This document shows, piece after piece, positions 47,833-61,200 of a stretch of 64,000 nucleotides of DNA. The stretch is from Sclerurus mexicanus (Eukaryota > Chordata > Aves > Passeriformes > Furnariidae): NCBI GenBank assembly GCA_013396755.1, contig VWZF01003024.1, forward strand, positions 124,001 through 188,000. Direction: 5' to 3'. The position numbers and the translations under genes were made by a program. The notes beneath the pieces were generated by a model that did no database searches, had not been told where the DNA came from, and was given only the letters and a program-made list of their open reading frames with translations. How positions within the stretch are numbered: position 1 is the stretch's first letter; each line of letters opens with the position of its first letter.

Positions 47833-48949
47833 ACAAAAAGACACAGGCCAGTTCATCTGCGGTCTCATCATTTTCAATTTGCATCTTGCAGAGCAGCAGG
47901 TGAAGGTATCCACAACCTTCCAGGCTCATCTTTTTACCCTGCCTGATCAGGAGCTATTTACCATGACAAGTGACCCTCAGATTTCCTGCAGCAGTCGTTG
48001 TCAGCTTTCCAGTCTTGCAGTTTTCTAAGTCTTAGAACTATCAGGCTGTCAATGCAATGGGTTGCTGACCTAACAGGATTGCCAGCAGATGTCCCCACTG
48101 AATCCCTCCCCATCGTTGCGACTTCATAACACATTTCTCTTTGGCTTCAGGATGCTTATCTGAGCTGCAGAACACTTCCCCAGATAACAAGGGTAACAAT
48201 GACAGCAACAATAGCAACAGAAGGAAAAAAGACTGATGCAATCAGTCAGGGAGGAAATTAGGACACTGAGGTGGGGAACCAGGGGTAGAAGGGCATGCTG
48301 CAACTGACAGGAAAGTAGATTGAGTTTGAAAAGATTTTTTAGGTCTATATACAAGAGGATTCAAGAATATCCCACCTGAGGCTATCTGTGAGCTCACCTT
48401 CCAAGACGGCTTCATCATCAGCGCAAGAGACAATGCTTTTTGAAAACTAAGACAGCACGTACACAGGAGATCTGCAGTTACACAGCCAGGTGGGATCAGG
48501 CATAGAGAAAAAGAAACATATTTCTTAGACTATCCAAAAGTGTTAAGAGCTAAGTGAAGTTGCTTCAAATTAGATGTAAGCCAGCACAACATAGGTACTA
48601 AAAAATTGGACTAAAACAGACCTAGAACTGCAATAGATTGATTGGTTAACTATAAGCCAAATTTCATCTTCTCCAGAAGACACACCTGTAATCTCTATGT
48701 GGCACAGGTGGAAGTATGGGGATTTCTGAGAGTGTGATTTGGGGATTATATTTAAGCTTTTTCTTTCCAAGTTGTAGCAGCTTGGCCCCTGCCTGGAAAA
48801 GGAAAGAAAAATGGTGCTTTCAGAAGCTTTTGTTTCACACTGAGACTTGATCTCCCTCTAACAGCATGCTATTGCTATGCATAAAGCCAGCAAGCATGAT
48901 GATCATCTGGAAGAAGGAGTTCAGAATTATTTTTCTTACTCTGCTAATG
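47833..48949. other. unique sequence, no gene seen
   Basis: Overlapping short frames on both strands at 47.7-48.4 kb show no domain, and some overlap the old CR1. Nothing else was recognised. Confidence 0.5.
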
Positions 48950-49175
48950 ACTTGAGATTAGACCTTGAATAAACTATTTTATTCCTCTGAACATGTTTCT
49001 CAGAGAGGCTGTGGACTGTCCAGTCCTGCAGGTGTTCAAGGTCAGCTTGAATAGGGCTCAGAGTAACCTGGTCTAGTGAAAGTTGTCCCTCCCCATGGCA
49101 GCAGGTTGGAAGTAGATGGTCTTTAAGGTCCTTTCCAACCCAAACCATTCTGTGATTCTATGATTCTATGGTTCT
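48950..49175 (+). mobile_element. CR1 LINE 3' end fragment
   Basis: Plus-strand CR1 end with CAGAGAGGCTGTGGACTGTC, GTGTTCAAGGTCAGCTTGAA, TTAAGGTCCTTTCCAACCCA and the tail ATTCTGTGATTCTATGATTC. About 225 bp. The left part (48950-48998) is diverged. Confidence 0.95.
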
Positions 49176-51370
49176 GTCTTCTCTAGTTTTCTATTTTGCT
49201 GTGTGAGCAACAGACTTGTGTTAGCTTCAAGGATTTACAGCAGGTCTGGCTTTGATCTGGGATATCTACATTATTACAACATGGCTGGACCAGAGGACCT
49301 ACACTTGCTCTAAGCCTGACACCACCCTGTTCTTCTTACATACTGCAGCATTCCTCATGATGGAGGGCTTTCAGACTATAGACAAGCTCTGAACTTTCCT
49401 TCTTCACCCAATATATATTCATCTTCCCACAGGGTCTTTTCCAGGGAATCAAAGAAAAAGTTCTCCACTAGCTGAAAATAGTTCCTAGTTTTTCACTGTC
49501 TATTTATGCACAAAGTGTCTGGTCAGTGCTCAGTAGGTTTCTCGACATTTTAGTAGGGCAGATGAAATTCATATCATCTGACCCCCACTTGTGTTTTTAA
49601 TTCCCAATCTGTCTCTTTGGCTACACCCTGATTTAATGAAATAAATAGGACCAGAACAGCATGGGACTGGGGCCCCAGCATTATTTGCAACACATACTTT
49701 TATTTCTCTGCTTACTGTTCTCCATTTTCATAGACAATGGTCAGGATGGTCCAGGGAACAGCGAAGCAATTTGGATGCAGACACATATTTTGGAGAAGGG
49801 ATTTTAGTCACACATACATAATCTGCAGTATGCAATCTCTCCCCACAGCCAATTTGTAGAGATCTAGCCTCTCACATTTCACCTGAATTTTGAAATTTCA
49901 CTTGAATTTTGAATTGCATCCTTAATGTGTTGTAGGAATGCTGTTGCCTAATTTTGACAGCCATAAATTTTTTCCCCATGAAGGAAGGGAAGGACTTCTT
50001 AGCACTCCCATTTGAGAGATAAAACTCTTTTAGAAAATTACCTGCAATTCTTAATAACAAGATATGAATGACCAGTGCACTTTCCATAGAAATTTTCCTT
50101 TCAGATCCTCTAGACATGTCTGGAAAAAATCCCTGGCTCTCTCTATGAGATGTGTCCTGTCATTAAATGGAGACTGTTACAGAAAGTACCTTAAAGAAAG
50201 AAGCAAGCAAAAGCAAGATATAATTATTGCTGTACAGCTTTTTGATTTTACTTTAAATTCTTGGGTTGTTATAAGAAAAGCTGGTGAGAGACAGCATCAG
50301 CACATGACATAGTACAGGAAAGATTTGCACTGACTTTACAACCATGTTTCTCCATTGAGTTTTGCTGATCTACTTACAGAAGCAAGAGAGATGATCCTGG
50401 CTCAGAGAACCAAACATCAACAACAAAACCCATTTACTCAGGGGAAAATTTGCATTTTGTTTTTCACTCTCCCAACTTTTTTCTTATTAGAACTTCAGAC
50501 AATAAAAGCACAATAAATACAGATAGCACATAAAAAATGCTTCTCCATATCAGAAAATTATGTTCTTAAAGCAATTTTGGATTCCCACCTGTCTTTACAA
50601 TGATACTCTGAATAGCTGGTTTGTGCCGAATCTATTGTACAAACTATTAAAAAAACAATAAATCCAAATTACATATTAAAATATGCATTGAGCTTAGGAA
50701 CTGAGACCAGACGAAGGGAAAAAAAAATATCTTTTTCTTTCTCTTAAACTATCTTAAAGCCTTTACTGACATGCATTTTCTTTTCTTCACTGATTTTACT
50801 GACAGACAATTTTGATAGGTTCCCTTTTTTTACCAGCTTTCAATATTTCATGACAGTTGGCAATCCAGTGTTGACAGAGTTATAAGATTTGATATGACCC
50901 CCAATACTTAAAAACCAACTTCATTCTGGAAGCAATAGCTGTCATCATTTTAAATAGATATGCAGTCCTGATATATTACACCTAACTTGTATAGGAGCAG
51001 AATATGATGCTACGTGAGCCACCAAAATCTTTGTCTTGTTTTCCCTTGAGTAAAAGTCCCCAAGCAAGCAACTTTATATTCTCTCTTTCCTATGTATTTA
51101 TTTATGCATTTCCCCAGTGCTGCCACAGGAATACAGACATCAGGTGTTTCAGAACAGCTAAAAATGAAGTCACTGAGATCACAGAGGAAGTTTTGGGGTG
51201 TTTCATAGTAGCAGGGGCTCTGCCCAGACAAGGTAAAAGCATCTGTGAAGTGCAGTGTCTTCCAGCTCCTGGTCCTAATGGTCTGCTGTTCTCATGGGAC
51301 ATAAAGAAAGTCTGTGACTGAAGAGAGAGCCAAAACAAAGATCTTCAAGGCATCCCTCATATTGCAAATG
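49176..51370. other. unique sequence, no gene seen
   Basis: The open frames are at most 105 codons (51004-51321) with no domain. No repeat family was recognised. Confidence 0.5.
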
Positions 51371-51631
51371 TAAGAGGAAACAGCCTCGGGTTGTGTCAGG
51401 GAATGTTTATATTGGCAATAAGGAAAAATTTCTTCACCAGAAGGGTTGTCAAGCATTGGAACAGACTGCTCAAGGCAGTGGTGGAGTCACCATCCCTGGA
51501 GATACCTAAAAGATGTGTAGATGTGTCACTGAGGGACATGGTTTAGTGGTGGGCTTGGCAGTGCTGGGCTAACAGTTGGACTTAATTGTCTTAGAGGTCT
51601 TTTCCAACCTAATTGATTCCATGGTTCTATG
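51371..51631 (+). mobile_element. CR1 LINE 3' end fragment
   Basis: Plus-strand CR1 with AAATTTCTTCACCAGAAGGG, AGTGGTGGAGTCACCATCCC, ACATGGTTTAGTGGTGGGCT and AGGTCTTTTCCAACCTAATT, ending ATGGTTCTATGAC. About 260 bp, of the same 3'-end type as 29031-29412 and 54201-54517. Confidence 0.95.
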
Positions 51632-54200
51632 ACATGGGATCTCAAGGAGAGATCCAATCCTAAACCTTCCCCTTTACATCCTTTGTAGCAGAGAGGAGTC
51701 CTCTGAGGAAGTGAGAATTCTGAGAAAGTAACAAAGGCATCCCTTAATATCCCTGGACCATGCTGTCTCACAGGGCAAGTCTCCAAGTACAGAATAAAAT
51801 TTTGAACAATGTTCCAGTTACAAAGATCTGCTCCGTCAGCTTCCAGAGTAGCTTCAGCTTTAAAAAGACACGAAGTTGTACATTCCCAGAGGTAGCAGTT
51901 AGAACCATTTTATGAGGTCAGACTTACACTGACACTTCAATTCGGTACTGTCCATGACAATGATGCCAGCAGATGAACAACTTCTGCAAATCTGATTTAA
52001 AATGTGTATATGTATAACAATTTAAACCAGCATCCTGATAGCTAATTCTCCCCTCATGCTCACCCTTAGTGACATAAAGACCAAATTCTTCCACTTTCTT
52101 CCACTAGCCCAATCTACATCAGGGTGTCTCTCTAAAGGGCTGCTACCAAATAGCTCCTGCTACCTTTGCAGAGGCCTCAGCATAGTGTGTTCATGTTTTT
52201 TAAGGGGCTTTTAGCACATAAGCTCCAGTAAAACAAGATTTGCAACTTGGAAAATAGGTTCTCTGGAGAAACCATTTAGGCCCTTTGTCTTTTAAGAAAG
52301 TAAAAAGCTGTTTCCAGCAAGTCATTATTTCCTTATTCCTACTGAATGCAACATTAGTGTGTCTGAATATTAGTTACATAGTTATTCATAATAGTTGGGT
52401 TCCATCTAAGACCCTTACACAGCAGATCTGACAATAACCATGCTATTACTGTGCATCAGTCCCATCTCTATGGCAATACCTTCTATTTGGGTATCAGAGC
52501 TCCTCCTCTTGTTTAACACATCCTACTTCAGGTCACTTTCATAAAGTAGAGAAAGTGCAGTTATGCCCCTTTTGTGCACAGGAGGTGAACATAGAAACAC
52601 TGCAATGAGTTATATGCAAAGTCTGTGCCCCAGACATGAATCACACTCCAGAATCTAAATTGCAACACTCCTGTAATTTGCTTCCCTATTCCATTAAACT
52701 AAATTTGCTTAAACTAATGTAACAGCACATGCTCTATGCACAAGAGTAGTGTTGCATTAAAGGTTTCTCCTCTGCTAGTCACAGACTACTAGAGAAAGGG
52801 GAAAGAATCACCTGAGCTAACCTGAGCGATCTGTACTACAGGTATGTACGGTGTTTGATCATGACAGTGCCGTTCGAGATATCCTAGTCTCCCAATCCAG
52901 CTTTTAGCATCTGATCTTGAAGATTGTCAGTCTGTGAAATACTGTCTCATTTCAGACTTCCTAGTGCAGTTGTTTAGACACCTCAAGCTGTCTCAGGTAG
53001 CACTAGAAACCTGTTTGTAGGCAACTGAATCAAGCTCCAGCTTGAATTCAGCCAGCCCCAGTGCATTTAGTTGGTGCAGAGTCACACAAGAAAAACGATG
53101 CCTGTCTTTCACACCTGGCTAGTCCTGTCCCTTTAAAGCTATGTTCACTGCCCACTCTTTGCATGGTCAGCAATTTCCTACTCCAGTATTCTTTTAATGT
53201 TCCTCTTTGCATTGCTATAAAGGTAATCCCCAATGAGCTAAAAAACCTCATTTCTATGATTTTATTTGGAGGAGGTCAGGAGACACTCTGATGTTTATTA
53301 TTGGTAACTGGTGATTTAATTTTTCAGCTGCTTTAACTCCTTTTGTAGTTCTTGCTTTAAGTTTAAGGCAGCTGCTTGGGGAGGTGTTCAGCTGTATGAA
53401 TTATAACCTGACTTTGAGCAGGAGGTTTAAGTACACAATGTGAGGCACTTGATTGATGGCTCATTTGATCAGCTGTGCAGTCAGGGTCCTTGCTCTGCTG
53501 GAAACCTGACTGTGCAGTCAATACTACAGCATCCCTGGCTGGCAGGAAGATTCAGGGTCAGTAACTGTACTACAAAAAAAAATCTGCATCACTGTAGAGC
53601 TGACACCTTACCTACCTTTTCTCCTCAACTATCTTTCTTTTTTCATGAAAGGGATCCAGGTCGGGGGCTTTCTTCTTGTCCTCCACTCTTTTGCTTAGGC
53701 CAGTCTGTCACCCTGTCACTTGCAAGAATTCCTGTGGCCTTTTGCCTCCAGTTGGCTAACCAAGACTTCTCTTGCACTGTTCCATTTTCACAGGAGTGAA
53801 TCTAACCTCAGAGAAAATCCCTGAGCTCAAAGATAATGAACAGTGGAAATAGCACCAGTGAGAAGTGGTCTACTTCTATTGATTTGTTTGGTTTTGGATG
53901 AGGAAAAACTCTTTAAAAAAGTTGTGTCCTTTCTACATATTTTGGGGTGGGTTTGTTTGGTTTTGTGGGGTTCTTTTAGAAAAACTAAACTGAAGGCATT
54001 TTTGTTTTTCAAACGGTAAAACTTGCTGTTCAAAAAAAGTGACACATGAATCATGGGGGCAATTCAGCTGTCAAGGAAACCATGGTGCCTCAAGAGAAAG
54101 GAAATGCAAATGAGGACACCAGCCTGAGGAAGAGAGGAAAGCTCCGGACTACTCTTCCCATGAGCCACTGAAACAGCTTAGATGACCTGATTAAATGTCA
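51632..54200. other. unique sequence with one G/T tract
   Basis: No gene. A G/T-rich tract lies at 53937-53980. The 53440-53799 frame (119 codons) has no recognised family. Confidence 0.5.
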
Positions 54201-54517
54201 AACCTGAAAGAAAGTTGTAGTGAGGTGGGTGACATCATCTTCTCCCAGGTACCAAGCAACAGGATGAGAGTAAATGGTCTCATGTTTTACCAGGGGAGAT
54301 TTAGATTAGATATTGAAAACAATTCTTCAGGGAAAGTGTTGTAAAGCAATGGAACATGCTGTTCAGGGAAGTGGTGAAATCACCAACCCTGGAAGTTTCA
54401 AAAACATCTGGATATGGCACTTGAGTGTTTGGTTTAGTGGTTCTGGTGCTGGATTGATGGTTGGACTAGATGGTCTTAGAGGTCTTTTCCAACCTTAATG
54501 ATTCTACGATTCTATGA
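54201..54517 (+). mobile_element. CR1 LINE 3' end fragment
   Basis: Starts in the AACCTGAAAGAAAGTTGTAG region and runs through CATCTTCTCCCAGGTACCAA, GGTGAAATCACCAACCCTGG, GGTCTTAGAGGTCTTTTCCA and the tail ATTCTACGATTCTATGA. About 315 bp in plus orientation, 5'-truncated. Confidence 0.95.
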
Positions 54518-54837
54518 AATATCTCTGAACTGCAATAATTTGAATGTTTGTTAAAATGAAATATTTGGATGTGAGGTGGAAGGACTTGAAAGGCGAAGTT
54601 CCATTTCTACTCCACAACATCCACTCTAAGTGTCTATTCTCTGACCTCCTAGCTCCCTGATTCCACCAGCAGACTTTGGGGGAAAGCAACACTGATGTCT
54701 CGAGAGGAAGATGTGGGTAGGGAGTATTTAACCTAACTAAACTTGTTCAAGTCCATGGAATTACAGGATACACAAATTGGGGTGCTGAGAGTTGACTGAT
54801 CTCACTAACAAGATACTTGTCATTGTTTTTGAGAGAT
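54518..54837. other. spacer between two CR1 copies
   Basis: About 320 bp of unique sequence between two CR1 copies in the same orientation. No gene. Confidence 0.6.
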
Positions 54838-54974
54838 CCAGGGAAGTGGTGGAATCACCACCCCTGGAGATATTTAAAAACATGCAGATATGTTACGTGG
54901 AGATGTGCTCTACTGAGGGACTTAGCATTGCTGGGTTAATGGTTGGACTCAATGTTCTCATGACTATATAATTT
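54838..54974 (+). mobile_element. CR1 LINE 3' end fragment, tail decayed
   Basis: GGGAAGTGGTGGAATCACCA, CCCTGGAGATATTTAAAAAC and GGGTTAATGGTTGGACTCAA match the CR1 end of the preceding copy. The AGGTCTTTTCCAACC segment before the tail is missing, so the 3' end has an internal deletion. Confidence 0.85.
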
Positions 54975-55015
54975 GGAGTGATGGTGTTTGTCTTCCCAAT
55001 TGTTATGACTGATAG

Positions 55016-55252
55016 AGACTGGCTTTCCTGGAGATGGCTGAACACCCGCCTGAATATGGGAAGTGGTGAATGAATTCCTTGTTTTGCTTTGCTTGTGTGT
55101 GGCTTTTGCTTTACTTATTAATGTGTCCTTATCTCAACCCACCACTTTTCTCACTTTTAGTCTTCTGATTCTCTCTCCTTTCCCACAGGGAGTGGGGGGG
55201 ACTGGAGCGAGAGGCTGTGTGGTGACTAGTTGCCAGATGGGGTTAAACCACA
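55016..55252 (-). mobile_element. endogenous retrovirus LTR fragment, inverted
   Basis: The plus strand shows GGAGATGGCTGAACACCCGC, GGGAAGTGGTGAATGAATTC, TTGTTTTGCTTTGCTTGTGT and GGGGTTAAACCACA, the reverse complement of the family seen at 7540-7856. The LTR start lies at the right edge (about 55252) and the rest of the LTR is missing to the left. No viral coding sequence is attached. Confidence 0.8.
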
Positions 55253-58200
55253 TCAATATTACATAAAACATGTTTTATTATATAAATATGGTTATTTATA
55301 TACAATTAACAGTGTATTTTTTATATACAACTGTTATGAATACCCCACATGTATTGTGCTCTATGTAAGTTACATGACATGCACAGCAATTCACATGCAG
55401 ACATGACAGCAAAGGCTCTTTATAGATATCTACAAATGTGTTTATGAAGTTGGCTATTACATAAAACCACCGGCAATAGCTTCTTGAGGAACCCAGTTCT
55501 GTCACTGTATGTTAGGGAAGATCTGAAGTCTGTACAGAGCTCCTCAGGAGACACTGGCCTCGTGCTGCCTCGTTCCTCCTCTCTGATTGCATTTAGACAA
55601 GAGGTAGGGACTCAGAGCAGGCTGTGCTGAGGCCGAGCAAATCTGAAGAGGCAGGAGCATTCAGATGTCACCAGTCTGGAATGACACCCAAGAGCAAGTT
55701 GTGGGAATGGGAATTTGGAGCTAGACACCTCACTGTCACTTAGACCTTGAACTAGTTGTCTGCATCCATGCCCAGGTCAAGCCTCCAGGCTGGGAAGATG
55801 ACTGAGAGTTTAATTCCTAAATATTTTGCTGATTTACTGTTCCCAGGATTGACCCTATGATTTGTTTTCAGACTGCATTTTCCAGCCACTCAAATATTAC
55901 TGAACAGGCAAGTTTTGAGTCAAATCTCAGTTAGCAGCTGCTTGTGTAGCTTGGTGACATGACTGGATGAAATATCTCTCTCCAGAAGTAAAGTACTATT
56001 GGTTTTTACCAAACCTCTTCATAAGCACTGGAATCTGTCCCACTTGCTAATACAGAACAGAAATATCTGAGTAACAGAAAAATACTCCTAATATCACAGA
56101 TTATTTCTCTATGGGGCAATTTGTCAGAAACTATTGGGAATGTTGTGATCCGCATTCACTCCTCCAAGATCACAGCAAGGGAGGGGACAAGAGAGCAATT
56201 TCTGGAATGAGGAGTAGGGAAAGGGTGAAAAGAGCAGGATAAGCAATTCTCAGAAGCTTCTTGGAAAAATATAAACAATCTGGTTAGGGGGGAGGAGGTG
56301 TGGGAGCTGAGCAGAAGCAAATTAAAAGGATAATTAGAAGAGGAAAAACGATTGGTTTGCTGAGAACATTTTAGCTGGTGGAAACCAGGGATTTCACATG
56401 TGTTCACAGCAGACAGATGGTAAAAAATGGGGAAAAAATCACCAACCACCAGCATACCCTATAATAGGTTCCTTAGTATGAATATTAGGGGGATTTAGTT
56501 AGTAATAGGAAATAAGGAGTCGGCAGTCTTAATATACAGTTATTTGGTTTTGTATCTTTGCAACAGTGGAAGAGGGATCAGAGCAACTAGAGACAAAAGC
56601 AACAAACAGCTCTAATTTGGTTTTGGGTGTCAACTGGAATGTTCAAATAATCCTCACTGCCCACCTAAACTAATGTTTTAGCTGTAGTTTTCACATTTCC
56701 ATGTGATTATGGTTGGGGCTCCCTTTTTTCTTGGACACAAATGTCTCTCGGCACCTGGAAGTTTAATTGATGCACAAGTTGGTTAAATAGAGAAGTCATT
56801 TTACCGTATCAATAATCTATGCATCCTAAAGAAAAAAAAAGAGGAAATAAAGAACAAATTATAATGAACACAAACACCTTATTCCCTCATTCTCTGATAA
56901 CATCAAATAGCAAGCTGCAATAAGCAAAACAGAAGGAAAACCACCTCCACAGTGAGGAAGTACAGGTCTTTCCAGTGCAACAGGGTCAAGGACAGAGGTT
57001 TGGAAAGCCGCTCAGACTGCAGTGCACCCTCATGGTGTGGGGCAGAGACCAATGCAGCAAATTTCTTTGGTTCAGCACCACAAACGCAATTGTCTTGCTC
57101 TGGCTGCAAGAATGACCCATACAAAACAGCCTGGAGATCCCTGCACAGTATTCATAGCCTTGGATCTATACCTCAGCCCCTTGGGGCCTATGACATAATC
57201 TTTGGCAGAGATAGTTCACTATGGGTTGTTTTTCTTTTTTTGGTGGCTAAAAGCAGAAATGTTCTATACAGTATCAGCTTTCTTGGGAGACATGCTTAAA
57301 GAGGCGGCTTGTTTCACCTGTCTAATCTAAAGCTGGGCTCAACCTATAGCCAAGATCAAGATTCCTCATGTAGACTTGGAGATGCCCTAAAAATATGAAA
57401 CATTTCATTAGAAAAACCAATTCCTGCTGAAATTACCAGCAGAACTCCTGTTGATTCAATTAAGGGAAGAATCAGTGTTTAAAGCCCCCAAACCTGCTAA
57501 TACATAAGGATATCTGACTCATGAGGACAGTAACCAGAGGCAAGCTATTCCCACACTTTATTGTTCGTGGAATGATGACCCTGGATAGCACAGATGAGAC
57601 CAAACTGATTTTAAATAGAGAAGCATTTTTATGGAAGGACAAAGCTTTTAGATAATTTTGCTGACTTCAACAATAATTTAAATTTGCACTGCCAAGCTTA
57701 TTAGGGATATTTTTAACAGATGTATTACTAAAAATTAATGCAAATTAAATGGGAATTGAAGAAAAAATCCCACAACCTTTATGATGTCTCTAGTGTAATA
57801 TCTTCCATGACAATTTGATTTTGAAGTGTTGCAATTTGCACATTATTGGTTCATGCTTGATTGGAAACACATCGTGCTTTGTGTAGTTTGGTTTGGTTTC
57901 TTTTGTTGTTTCTGAGGTACTAAAAACTGTATAGAAAAAGAAAAATAATATTCAAAGCATGTGTATCATAGATAAATGTGAGATTGGGAGGGAATTATCC
58001 ATCCTAACCGTGGATATCCACTATTTCCACTCAATCCACGTTGTGCTGCCCATGAGCTGTGAGTGTCTGGACACAATCCTGACTACAGAGACCACTCCAG
58101 GAGAGGGCTACAGCCTACCCAGCCCTGGCCAGGGGAGCAAGTAGAGACCTGTCAGGCTCTCAGCCACAGTCTTTGCAAGCAAAGCCCATGCTGTGCCATA

Positions 58201-61200
58201 CTTCTCCCAGAATCCCTGAGGCAGCTCCCCAGCCTTCCCTCTCCCTCCAGGCCAGCAGTACCACCCGTACAATGGTCTGCTTTAAACATCGTCTGCTGTA
58301 GGAAGTTTCTTACAACAGCTCTGATGTAGATCACTTTTCCTCCAGGTCTCCTCCTCCTCTCCCAACTGATGGATGCTCCAAGTCACTTTTTGCATTGCCC
58401 GAAGTGGAGAATAAAATGGCCTGGAGGAAGCCAAAACAGAAAGAAATGTCAGAATATGGTGGGTAATGCTGTATTCACTGAAGGTATAACTCCATTCAGA
58501 AGACTTTCTAAAGAATTAAAGTCTCCATTTCCCCCTAGCACAAGGCCTGGCCCTGCAACAGCTCTTTCCATATTTCAATTGTTTCTTCTCAGGGGCTGTG
58601 ATTCCTTCATAGGTCAGAACTTGCACCACTTCACCTCTCACACAACTAATTTGATGAGGAAAACGGAACTGCTATGGTGGCAATTTAAGTGTATTAAAGA
58701 AAAAAATTAATGCAAAATTTTGATTCGCCAAATTTAAAGTCCATTTCCATTACATTTAATAACTTCAGCCTCTCTTAGTTCATCTGTACTTATCTTTAAG
58801 TCTGCATGGCTGGATGGCATTAGAAATAAGAAGATTATTCATAGTAGGGTGCTCTGCCTATGAACTTTTTCTTAGCTCTCAGTAGAGATAAAGAATCTCT
58901 GCTCAACTGTATATCATTTCATAATCACATGAGTGGTCAGCTCTTCTGTTCTTATAAAATGAGATCTCAGAGCATCAGCCACAGACCTCTCAAAAAATTA
59001 CCAAAAGGGGTATAATTAGTTCAAACAGAGTGATCATTAAAGTATGAGGATAGTCTGACACATGCTTTTTCATTTCCCTTCAAGAACACATGAATTATGA
59101 AATCCAAGTCACAGCTCTTGTAAGGGAACAGTTCATGCATTTGTGGAGGGGAGGGAACTTGCTACGTGAATTCTCACCCTTTCACTGTAAATCCATGCAC
59201 GAACCAGTTGGATTTGAAGGCCTGAATTGTGATGTGGTTCACCACATCATGGAAAAGCAGGCAAGGAAGTGAGACCAAGAAAAAATCTCTGTAATGACTG
59301 ATGTTAATGTGGTGGGGAGGCAACAGCCTGGAAGGCTCACTCTGGGGTGCCAGCAGGTGCTTCAGTTCTGAAGGATTTAAGGAGTGATTGGGGAGGGGGT
59401 AAGTGGGAAAAAAATTTCCACACAATCCTGCAGCAGCTGGTGCTTCCCTGTCTGTGGAGTCAAGGAGAGAGAGCGAAGCCCTTGGAGCCGGCGTGGGAGC
59501 AGGTGGGGGAAGGCACTGCTGTTATTTGCAGCAGACATTCCTTAGCAACAACCTTGAGCAGATGGAAGCCTGGGTACCACTGTGCAGAGGCTTCATCAGC
59601 AGTCCCTCATCCTCCTCAGCCTCTCCCTGGACAGGTGGAGGTAAGGCCAGACAGCAAATTCTACCAGAGAATTTTTCTCCAGACGAAAGAAAGGGATAAG
59701 TAGATCACTTTGACTTGTGCCAGTTTGAAGCCCAAAAAGATGTGAGGAAATGCCTTTAAACAAGTTTGGTAAATACCAACAACATTGTTGTAATTAGATA
59801 TATAGTAATCATAAGTAAGTATAGAGGTAATTACATACACATACTTCTGTACATAAAAACATATTCTTTTACTATGGCTGAGTAACTTGGATTTCTGGAG
59901 ATGCTGAGAAATCTTGGTAACTTAAAGAACATATATGCAATTAAAAGTACCTTTAAGCTATCCCAAATCACACTGTATTAAAAAAAAAAAGAAAAAGAAA
60001 TGAAGGAAGAAAAGGAAGATATCAGATCTTAATCTGTATCTGAAGTAAAATACAAGGTGATGGATGATGCACAGTTAAAAAGGTTATTTGAAAATGGACA
60101 GTTCAGAGATGCACAGGATTTCAGAGAAAGTCTGCATTGACAGATGGATGTATTACCAAATTAAAGAAAACAGGAACCTTCTGTGGGATAACTAATTAAT
60201 CTTGTACATGGAGAATGTGGAGAATCATCAAAGTTGAACATAGCTAACAGCAGAGGTGGAACCACCTGCAGACGCTGTCCATAAAACTAAAAAATACCAC
60301 CGAGTTTTGCAGGCATCCCTTTTTTTCTTCAAAATCAGGGGTGCAGAATTGAGCACTCTATTATCCTCTCTTATGTTATTGCATATGTAAATATTGTGCT
60401 ATCATTAAAGGAAAAGAAATTCTACTGCCTGCGTTTGATTTGACAACACACCCTTGAGGTTTGGCTACAATCTGCATGCAAAAGGAAGGGGGAACAGGAG
60501 TACAAAGACCATAAAACTTCATGGTCAATAAAGTGCCATAATTGTCTCTGGGGGAAGGTCAAAAGCCCTCTTTCCAGAGTTTGTACATAATACAAAGTGG
60601 TGGTATTTCTTGCCTCTCCTCAGGGGCCAGATGTTTAAAACACATGTATGATCAAATTAGTATTGTGTCGGCAGGAATTGTGCCTTCAATTCCTCTTTTC
60701 TATTAATATCACCATTGACAAAAATTTTATAGATTAATTGATTTATCTTCATTGATTACCTTGATTAATCAGAACCTAGGTGAATATCTTAAAGACTTAG
60801 GAGCAGCTCTGTAGGCAGCAAACACAGATAAATACTTGATTATGTATTCTGGTGAGTCAAGCTCACCCATATGGGATCTCATCTTCTGTGTCTCCATTTC
60901 CCTTCTGCTAATCTACCTCTTAGCAACATTTTAGCAATTCCTGTGGGTGATACATCAGTGAATAGAAATTGGAAAACTGCAAATGAGTCTGAACTTACTT
61001 CCATTAAAGCCAAGGGCTTCTTTATTCCATTAAGGCCAGGGACACCAGTCTGAGCAATAATGGCACTTAGAATGATTTCTTTGGCAATGTCTGGACCAAA
61101 GCAGAATTTGTTATTTTTCTTTTTGCTTCTGTAGAAGTTGAGCCCAAAAGGCTGACGTTTTCTTTCTTATCAGAATTTGGGAATTAGCTGGAATCCTGCA

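Noticed and set aside
59347..59703. Possible GC-rich exon with a GTAAGG donor-like site near 59640
   Set aside because: The frame starts with GTG and two frames are open at once. No acceptor or conserved peptide is recognisable, so GC richness alone is not enough.
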